NCBI GenBank assembly: GCA_009760855.2
Contig: WPIO01000050.1
Coordinates: 2,294,501 to 2,358,500 of the forward strand
DNA from: Cristatella mucedo
Lineage: Eukaryota; Bryozoa; Phylactolaemata; Cristatellidae
Direction: 5' to 3'
DNA: 64,000 nucleotides
Part shown: positions 54,480 through 64,000 of the stretch, in pieces
Layout of the letters: each line of letters starts with the position of its first letter
Position numbering within the stretch: position 1 is the first letter of the stretch
Made by a program: the position numbers and the translations under genes
Notes under the pieces: model-generated
What the model saw: only the letters and a program-made list of their open reading frames with translations
Database searches by the model: none
What the model was told of the DNA's origin: nothing

Positions 54480-54895
54480 GGGTTAGACATTTTCTCAAAC
54501 TAAGCGACGATAAAACGGAGCTGCAACTCGAAGGAAAACTCATGCCGGTGGCTGGGCTATACGGTTTTGGTGTCGCACAACCATATCTCCGTGTGCTCGG
54601 AATTGGGGTGCGTCTCCGACAGCTGCCTTAATCTTGAAAGCTTTATTAAGAAGGCTGCTTCGACAGATAGCCGCCACGTCCGATCGCTATCTATGATTAG
54701 GAGTTGTCTTCCATCGTGGCTTTTCAAATATTAAGCCAGCTCCTACGTTCTATCTTGGCTAGATTACTGTAATTTATTTGTAGCAGGGCTACTGAAAAAG
54801 GCGCTAGGTCACTGCAGCTGACGATAAATAAGGCTGCAAGGCTAGTTTTCAAATCCCAGAGGTTTGACCGAAGTCTCCTTTGCTGAAAGATTTTC
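54480..54895 (+). mobile_element. LINE-B RT fragment
   Basis: Matches the LINE-B segment after the YADD box (ctaagcgacgataaaacgga = LKLSDDKTE, tcttggctagattactgtaa, aaggctgcaaggctagtttt). Frame broken; no tail. Confidence 0.85.
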
Positions 54896-55078
54896 TTCTT
54901 CAGTTCGTCTTTTCTTTTTATCAGATGCAATTCTGGTGGTGGAGCTGAAAAACAGATTTAAAAATTTCATTTAGCTATCTAAAACAGCGTTAATAAACCG
55001 TTAATTAAACAGTTAATTTCGTTAATTTCTAAGCAGTAAAAAGTCAACCTCGTTAAACGCTAAGTATGGACAAGTAGC

Positions 55079-55604
55079 GTACCTCCGGACGAAAGAATTT
55101 TTTTAAATTATCCATAGAAGTATTTTTTTCTTTTTATAAAATGTTTACTTCGCGTCACTGTAGAAAAATAAATAGATATGCGAAATTAATAAAATAATGT
55201 TGTACCTTTGGACGTTCCAAGCAACAACATGAGTGTCCAGAGGTATAATAAAGGGTATTTTTAGAAACTTTCACTTGTTAAATAATTTCAGTTTATGAAT
55301 ATTAAAAACAGACAATATGTTTAGAAAGCTCAACACATATAGTTCATATTCATATATAATACGTATCATACCAACATGTAACAAACAGAATAAACAGTAC
55401 AGTATAAAAGTGAAAAAATTTGCTTTTTGATTGAAAAAAGTTGTGACTGCGACTGTTAAAGACACAGTGCACCAATAACTAAACAAACAGAACAGTTGCC
55501 AAATTTAAAAAATGCTACTCTCTAGAATTTTTTGCATGTATATATCACATTGCTAACTTACTTAAAAATTGAAACTGTCCGAAGGTAAGGTCGTCCGAAG
55601 GTAC
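55079..55604. mobile_element. Candidate TA-flanked inverted-repeat element
   Basis: Ends GTACCTCCGGACGA and TCGTCCGAAGGTAC are inverted with one mismatch. Read as TA plus CCTYCGGACGA this fits a Tc1/mariner-type MITE. The same motif occurs internally at about 55203 (+), 55234 (-) and 55577 (-). Interior is AT-rich with no transposase frame. Confidence 0.5.
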
Positions 55605-55985
55605 ACCACTCGCCTTACATACCTTTGAGAAGATAATTCGCCTCTAAATTGTCTTCTTCTTGAAATAACGAAAAAACTGTTGTTTCTCGCAAGCGATTGA
55701 ATTAACACGCATGGAATCGCGCTCCGAGGAAGACTTACTGAAGACTGAACACAGCCGGCATTTCGGGAGTGGCAAGCATGGAGCCGTCGCCACGGGGCTG
55801 GCCACAGCACGGCTGTGGAGCTGGGCCTGGTGCCCAAGCGGCTGTCAGCTGTCCGTATACTCTCTACCCCCCTACTCTAACTGTTCTCTGTTGAGTGTTT
55901 TTATCCTGTTTAAAGTTTTTAAAGTTTTTTTTGCAGTATAATATTTTTTATGAGTTTTGAAATCAAATATAATTATTATTACATG
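55605..55985. other. Non-coding stretch between two DNA-transposon traces
   Basis: Open frames of 76 and 91 codons on opposite strands (55711-55941, 55562-55837) with no recognisable motif. T-rich near 55900-55960. Confidence 0.35.
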
Positions 55986-55989
55986 CGCA

Positions 55990-56062
55990 TGGAACTGGAG
56001 AGCCACATCTTGACATCGAAAGAGCCGCAGACGGCTCGCGAGCCGCAGGTTGCCGACCCCTG
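55990..56062 (-). mobile_element. End of a hAT-type element
   Basis: On the minus strand it starts CAGGGGTCGGCAACCTGCGG followed by CTCGCGAGCCG. This terminus is common among hAT families in animals. The opposite end was not found within 400 bp. Confidence 0.6.
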
Positions 56063-56610
56063 TAGATGGTGAATGATTTCTACTGATTGCTGGTACACAA
56101 AGCATTAGTGTGTTAGATAATGGAATGAAATAAATGAAAAGGTTTGTAGGCACATTTTTTATTAAAAAGGCATTTAATAAGGCTCAGCTTGAGGAAAATT
56201 CAAGCCCTTACAAACGCAGCCCTTACGGCCTTTAATACCTATTCTTTGATGAGTAAGGACCTTCTCGGGTTGCCAGCACGTACGGGTGTAACTTCTTTAA
56301 TCTGCAAAATATATAAATTTCTTTGAAGTCTCAATAGTTTAATCTGATGACTTCTGAATTTCACCGCATCCTGCCTAGGAAAGTATTGTTTCGCTCTATA
56401 GCAGATAATCTTCTCAGCGATGTAGTAGTTTCTTCGAAGAATTTCATTTGTGATCACTTTGGACAGTATCGTCGATAATGCTTTCATTTAAACCCCTCTC
56501 GGCCATGTGCGTCTTTTGAAGTCTTGCCGAGCATCTTCGTCCTTTGCTACGCTCTAATTGCCTCTCATCCCCATGCCACTCATTCAGGGATTTAAGTTCG
56601 CAACATCGCG
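56063..56610. other. Non-coding stretch, no recognised feature
   Basis: Frame 56239-56487 (minus, MKALSTILSKVITNEILRRN) is open but unrecognised. Confidence 0.35.
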
Positions 56611-56614
56611 CTTC

Positions 56615-56749
<135 letters not shown>

Positions 56750-56809
56750 GCCTGCACTACTGTGATAAAATTCGGCCTTAGTGTAATTCAATTTTGGAGA
56801 TTTTTCTAA

Positions 56810-57320
56810 AACTAATAATAATAATACTGATAAATTTGATAAAGTGCCATAAGAGAACTCAATATCTTTCTAAGCGCTTTATAATTAAGGCACTACTGCT
56901 AGTTGCAACGAGCGAATTATGAGTGCCAGAGAGGGATCAAGAGCTGGTATAGGTTTGTGCAATGTGTATAAATATTAACGGCAAGTTATGCTTGAACATT
57001 ACATCTCCAAGAGTTAGTTTATAGATTGCGAGAAGTAAACCAAGCGCAGGTTACATTGAGTACTAACCTGCACTTTAAAGACTTCCTGGTGAGCCGTCGC
57101 TGGGTGACATCATAGCTCGGGAATTTCCCACTGAGATACTATCGAGAGCATTGCAGAGCAGTCTCAGTGAAACCCGGACAAGACGATGGATGAACAGGAA
57201 GAAACTAGTGATCAACGTTATCTAAAGTTACTGTGAGATCCAGCAAAACTAGAATAGCAGTGCCGGCTTTGTGCATTGAGGATGTGAGTTCGTAGGTTAC
57301 GAAAATACAAGTTGGTGACA
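56810..57320 (-). mobile_element. LINE-A fragment, antisense
   Basis: (ATT)n complement and hairpin complement (aagtgccataagagaactca) at 56815-56885. After a deletion, RT remnants at about 57120-57200 (gagcattgcagagcagtctcagt, the ALQWFRSYLSG region). Strongly decayed. Confidence 0.75.
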
Positions 57321-57329
57321 TCGTGCTGT

Positions 57330-57885
57330 CCTTGAGCAGCTTGTGAGGATGTATGCCCCTAACATGATGGCATAGCTATGCTGAAAGTTGTTTATAAATA
57401 AACATAAAGATAATTAATTATTTTCTAAAGAGAGCTGCAGTATGCTTTGTCGTGGTTAAGAATTAAATTGGAATCTTTCATCAAATGGCATGCAATGGCG
57501 TTGATGAGCAGGTTTTCAATCGTTGCAATGTAATTGCTTAATCACTTGCTTTTTTCGCCGAATGTTTTTACTGGTACTAGCCATTTTACCTAGGAGCACC
57601 AATTTTGAACCTGTGCAGCATCTTCGGCTGGAAGCAGCAAGAATGTCAAACCATAGACCGGTCAGTTGCCAGTAATTCTTTGCGTACGGAGGCACTTACA
57701 GTTTTAACGAGTTTTGGCACTTTTACTCCCTGCATCATGCTAGCTTCAGTAAACAAAAAGTTTTACGATCGTGAACTGCCAGTGACTAAATGGGGTAGGG
57801 TTACAGGTGCATCGGGGAATTTTACCGTTACAATTAGCTTCGTGTAAAAATAGGGAGCAGGTCCCTGACATGAATGCAATAATCA
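57330..57885. other. Non-coding stretch, no recognised feature
   Basis: Frame 57605-57847 (plus, MNLCSIFGWKQQECQTIDRS) could be the eroded 5' part of the LINE-A that follows, but no endonuclease motif is visible. Confidence 0.3.
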
Positions 57886-57889
57886 CAAG

Positions 57890-59545
<1,656 letters not shown>

Positions 59546-59823
59546 TATTTGATAGCTATATCGTGTCTGCTTGCACTTCAAAGGTTAGTCATCTGCTGTT
59601 GATCATGACCATAATAGCCTACACACATTCACAGGAGTCTGCGATTGATTCGCAAATAAAATGCAAGCATTTCGTAACTTGCCAGCTGGCTGGCTACTCT
59701 TGATCTACTTAGAAAGAAGCTGCATTTTTAGTTTCACGATTTCGCTATAGCCGGCCCGCTTCTGCACAGTCTCAGTCAATCGCTCGACTCTCTCGGATCA
59801 ATCGCACATCGACAAGGCGATAA

Positions 59824-60238
59824 ATGTTTGAGCTCTATTGCGACTGCTCGTCCGAGGATGATGACACAGCGAAGACGCCGCTGGTGCGACGAGGGGCGCT
59901 GTCATCGGCTGGAACTCAGCAGCTGGAACTCATCTCGACGTCATATCGTGGAGGCCTCATAGGACGGTCAGACTCGATGTCACCCGCCTATAGCTTCCCG
60001 GGAGCTAACGAGCGGCCCTTGGGACCGTCGGACGCGACGCGACCGTTCGGCGCTGGCACACGCAGTGAGGCCGCGGTCTCGCCAGCGGTGGTGCAGACTT
60101 CGCGGCAGCTGAGCTCGGCAGGTCTCGAGAAGGCGTCCTCCGAGGCAGCGAATAGCGAGCTCGCAGCCGAGTCGCTGCTCGAAAGGCTACACAGCCAAGC
60201 GCAGAATGAGCTCCATGGATCAGGGTGCACGCCTGCCG
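59824..60238 (+). CDS. Candidate exon in segment C, copy 2 (unrecognised)
   Basis: About 138 open codons from MFELYCDCSSEDDDTAKTPL through ISTSYRGGLIGRSDS to LLERLHSQAQNELHGSG, ending at CCG|GTAAGT. Copy 1 is interrupted upstream by frame breaks and a SINE-1. The frame tolerates a 3-bp indel between copies. There is no known domain, and the minus strand is also open, so it may be only GC-rich repeat DNA. Confidence 0.35.
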
Positions 60239-60271
60239 GTAAGTCACTGCTGCAAGTTTTGTGCTCTAGTG

Positions 60272-60457
60272 CAGCGGTTCTCAACCTGTGGGTCCAGAGC
60301 CCTTTGGGGGTAGAACGACCCTTTCGCAGTGGTCGCCAAAGACCGTCGGAAAACACGCATTTCAACATTTTGCACACAGTAATTTTATTGGTCGGGGGTC
60401 ACCAAAAAATGAATAACCAATATAGGGTTTCGGTATTAGGAAGGTTGAGAGCCACTG
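60272..60457. mobile_element. SPIN-like non-autonomous hAT element, copy 2
   Basis: 186 bp, ends CAGCGGTTCTCAACCT and AGGTTGAGAGCCACTG. It sits at the same place as 41092-41276 and so was duplicated with the segment rather than inserted independently. Some internal blocks (aacgaccctttcgcagtggt) are closer to the remembered SPIN sequence than copy 1. Confidence 0.8.
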
Positions 60458-61006
60458 AGTGTCACTAGTTGGACGCAGCGAAGCCAATCTTGTCCTTTTT
60501 CTTACGGTTTTCGCTGCACCCTGGAGCTCTGTGGATCCGGGTAGACGGCTACCGGTAAGCCGTAGCTGCAAGTTTCCTGCTCTAGTCGGACGCATTGACG
60601 CGTGCCGATCGTGGCCTTGTTCTCGTTGGTTTTCGCTGCACCCCTCATGATACCCAGGTGCAGAGCCTGCATTGGCGATTGAAAGTAGAATCGAATCGCG
60701 ATTTCCGCTTTACTTGCTGTTTCCGCATTCCATCCGTGGCTTTATGCACTCATGGTTCTAGCTATGTCATCAAGAGGCAGTTACGGTGGTGACTTGCTCG
60801 CTCGAAAGGTTTTGGTATTCAACCGAAGTAAGTCTGAAGTCAGTTTAGTGCTGGGCGTCGCATGCAATCAAGAGCACCGACAGCATTCGTAGTCGTTGAT
60901 TCAACCATGCCGCCTGCTATATGCACTATTGGCCTGTGATCGAGATTCGGGCTTTCTACAGTTCTTTCATTAAATTTTCTAAACCACTTATTAAATTTGC
61001 CCTGCC

Positions 61007-61740
61007 GATGCTAAAATTTGGGCTTGCTTAGACAGTGATCCCACATCGAAACGGGTCTATGCATTCGTGATAACCCGTCTCGACTTACGCAATCACTGCT
61101 CGCTGGTCTACCGGCCTGCACAATCGGGCGTATAAAGCTGGGGCGAAACTCAGCTGCTGGGCTTGTCTGTCGTCAGCATCGCGCTTGTCACATCAAACCA
61201 CCTCTCGTGTACCTGCACTGGCTACGAATCTGGTGGCAGTGCATTGTCGTCTAGGTCCTGTCACTCCTAGATCCCTCCTTTCTTTGTTAGCCTCCAGCGC
61301 CGAGCTATGAGATCTATCTACTCCCACACCATCGCACCACCCGCTTTTCGGAATCTAATTGTTTATCTATACCTCGTACGAGCCTCAAATCCTTCAGAGA
61401 CTGCATTTAGTTCTCATGCTCCCAGATAGTGGAACGCTCTATCTATGTACGTGGAAATGTTCCCTGACATGTTACGGTGCAGCTGCACTTTTAGTGTGGA
61501 GGCAGTGCCATAATCCGCACGTTTTTGAACGTTGTCGACAACTTTATCTTAAAACCCATACGTTTTACAGAATTTAGTCTGTCTTTGTCATTGGTCCTTC
61601 GTATGCACGGGCTTGCGTATATTGTGCCTGCTGAATGCAGATGTTACCACAAACCATGCGGTAAAGATTTATACACAGCATTTGCAAAGTGCCTAGAAAG
61701 AGATTCAGTTCTCTGAGGGCACTGCAAGATCGTAATATCA
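61007..61740 (+). mobile_element. Old LINE-A 3' half
   Basis: From ctaaaatttgggcttgctta (AKIRACLD region) through the C-terminal part to the tail gtgcctagaaagagattcagttctctgagg (61690-61720). Many indels. Confidence 0.8.
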
Positions 61741-61967
61741 TTTTTGTTAGTTGCCCACCATAGCATTAATTGGATCATAACGTAAGCAGTCAATCAAATT
61801 TACTTAAGGAAAGATTTCCAATGCAATGCCAAGCTTAACCGATTGGGTAAATTGATCTAATCTCATTTCTCCAGACCTCCGGCAGAATGGGGCCACCCCA
61901 GAATGCATATTTCTTTGTAAGGGCTTACAATGACCTGGCGCAGACAGCACACCGATTCTACTTGCTT

Positions 61968-62145
61968 GTGGTGAGCCGTGATGACACACTAGGTGTAAGG
62001 CGGTTGCTGTTCACGACCTCGGTCCCGAAATCGTGGGTTCAAATCTTGCAACAGGGATCCTTTTTTGGCACTGCAAATGATGGTGATAGCTGCAAAGGCT
62101 CTTTTGTACAAAAAAGGATAAATCAGCTAATATTTTTGTAGAGTT
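61968..62145 (+). mobile_element. SINE-1 copy
   Basis: Head gtgagccgtgatgacacact, B-box region gtgggttcaaatct, body gatggtgatagctgc, end ataaatcagctaatattttt. No clear target duplication. Confidence 0.85.
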
Positions 62146-62149
62146 TTCA

Positions 62150-63590
62150 CTGATCGGTGGAATGCTGTTTTTTTTATTCTGGTGAGCTTTGCATGCTCTA
62201 CCATGCCTGATTTATGTCCGCGCTACTTTAGAGGGCTATTGATTTCGGTGGTAGCGATGAACCAACTTGGCTGCACTTCATCCAAAGTATAATCATTAAT
62301 ACAGTCCATGCAGTAATGACTAAAAAGCGGCGGGGTTTGTATGTATTCTTTATATTCCGTTGATATCTTTATATTTATATTTATGCATGCGAGAGCAGCT
62401 CACTTCCTATAGACTCGCTTCGTAGATTCATGTTAATTTCCGCCCCATAAGAACCCTCCGCCTTCTCGGCTGTTGACAAAAGTGTGCCAGATTGCCACAT
62501 GACGCAAGGAAGCCGTCTCGCGGCATACTAGTATAACAATGTCACAGACTTTCTCGCTTTATTTTGTAGATGTGCATACTAAATAAAATAGATATATATA
62601 TACATTTGTAGATATATATGCGGTTTATTTGTATATAGTTTCTGCAGTAGTCTTAGGTGAATGATCAGGCTAAAGCTAATGTAGACACAGCAGCGATATT
62701 CTGCCGGGCTTTTGCTTGAAGCCATGGCAACCTTCGTCATTTTCCCCTAAATAATAACGCCATAGCTTTGTGCCGAGGCATCTTTATCGCTCTTTAATAT
62801 AAACGAACGTACGAAATCATGTGAGCGAATCTCGCCTTTTCTGGTATTCGTCACTGAGGTCGCTACAGCTGTTTTGCACCCGAGCGTCGTACGTGCTGGC
62901 AAAGAGTTTAACTTGATTTGTCAAACGCGTATACTACCTCTATGCTTAAACTGAAATTACTAGCCTTGAGAATTTGCAGCCCTGCTATCACTAGTGGCTA
63001 CCTAACAGTTACTTCTAATTTTTTCACTGACCACCGCTGACTAGGTTCATGACGAATCTAATCTCGAGGAACAAGGCCATTCCAATCGATGAGCCGCTAA
63101 GCAACTGAAGCATATCTTGCCCTATCCTCTAAGCAGCGCCTAAGCTAAGAAGGCATGCTATCAAATAATGCCACGTATTTGTGAGTGCTTTTGCATGCTG
63201 ATCTAAGAAAGGTTCTAGCATACTCATTTATAGTGGAAACCTGAAGTTACCTCTCGCTGTTGCTTCTCCTAGAGAGAATTGCAATGCACATGTATAGAGA
63301 TTTACTTCTCTTACAACTCATGAGAAATACCTACTGCTATTGCTTGTGACAATTGGATAGGTTCGGCTGTATGTAGCGGCCTCCTCCTCAAAAAGGCTGC
63401 GAGCTCAGGACTGTGGCGTTTAGTAGAACCAACAAGACTGTCATAGTCTAGCAACCAACATTAACATGACCGTCGCAGTGCTATCCCCTCAATCAAGACG
63501 GTTACCTTACAGTCGCTCGGACTGCGACCTTTGGCAACCAGCAACCAGCATGCTACTAAAGCCACCAGCTTCTTTGCACCTTTAGGGCAT
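62150..63590. other. Non-coding stretch, no recognised feature
   Basis: Mixed-composition unique-looking sequence. I see no gene, RNA or repeat beyond short AT runs near 62590-62635. Confidence 0.45.
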
Positions 63591-63880
63591 TGCTTCTAGT
63601 CTCTCTCCATAGACAGATGGTAATTCCTTCCTCTGCCATACGGGTTTATAATCGTCTCTTTATTGCGAAAGTCATCGTCGCACGCATTCCCGCAGCCGGC
63701 GTCTCCCAGACCGCGGCCGCTGTCTCCTCGTGTGTGTGTCTCGCGCCTCACGCGGCTAGCGTCTCGCCCGCTTCCTTTTCGGACGCATAGCGAACTTCTG
63801 CACGCTGTGCTCCCTGCAGCAGCCTTCTCCGGCATAGTCAGCGAAAACTCGCTGACCACAGGCGTCATGTATCACTTTCA

Positions 63881-64000
63881 ACCACAATGGCCGCTTCTTC
63901 TTCGCCCTTTTGCCGGACGCTGTCGCTTCAGCCGCATCTCCATGTGCGCCGGCGTTTCGACTCGATCCTCCGCTGGCACTCCATGTGTCTCCGCCACTAA
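63881..64000 (-). CDS. Possible C-terminal coding fragment at the window edge
   Basis: The minus-strand frame is open from the window end to a TGA at 63881: LVAETHGVPAEDRVETPAHM, EMRLKRQRPAKGRRRSGHCG. The first half resembles LLMAETREGSAEDVSETPGE at about 39580. Too short to classify. Confidence 0.3.

Larger units (their letters stand above)
59640..60590. repeat. Duplicated segment C, copy 2
   Basis: Partner of 40240-41400, lacking the SINE-1. Carries the longer candidate exon (59824-60238) and the second SPIN-like element. Confidence 0.88.

Overview
This window is metazoan nuclear DNA, probably from an invertebrate. The evidence is spliced genes with GT-AG and GC-AG introns, CR1/L2-like non-LTR retrotransposons (LINEs), tRNA-derived SINEs, hAT-type DNA transposon remnants and very long microsatellites. 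There are no bacterial operons, rRNA genes or CRISPR arrays. Species cannot be read from the sequence. All identity figures and substitution counts below were made by eye.

Layout. (1) About 1-9.0 kb: the 5' two-thirds of a NIMA-related kinase gene (NEK1/NEK5 type) on the minus strand. Eleven exons can be joined in phase from the start codon at 8912 down to 1072, and the 3' end lies at or beyond the window edge. Its introns hold SINEs and microsatellites. (2) 9-12 kb: no recognised gene. (3) 12-16.6 kb: several LINE-A copies, one of them inserted into a 20-bp minisatellite. (4) 16.84-29.24 kb and 41.41-52.42 kb: two direct copies (A and B) of an 11-12 kb duplication. Each holds a decayed LINE-B, SINEs and two copies of an unrecognised minus-strand gene, called gene X here. 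Gene X differences between copies are mostly synonymous. (5) 29.2-36.3 kb: a LINE-B split by an antisense full-length LINE-B. (6) 36.3-41.4 kb: a GC-rich, gene-poor stretch with candidate exons and a segment repeated at 59.6-60.6 kb. Both copies of that segment carry a hAT element resembling the SPIN (Space Invader) family. (7) 53-64 kb: LINE-A and LINE-B fragments, a TA-flanked inverted-repeat element, microsatellites, a SINE, and a possible coding fragment at the right edge.

How it fits together. LINE-A ends in a conserved double hairpin followed by (ATT)n. The SINE-2 family carries a similar hairpin, which suggests it borrows the LINE-A machinery. LINE-B ends in a (TACAT)n-like tail. The two duplications preserve empty sites for a LINE-A, a SINE-1 and a SINE-2, so insertion order can be read from this window alone. 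In copy A a LINE-A sits in sense orientation inside a gene X intron; in copy B that intron is empty.
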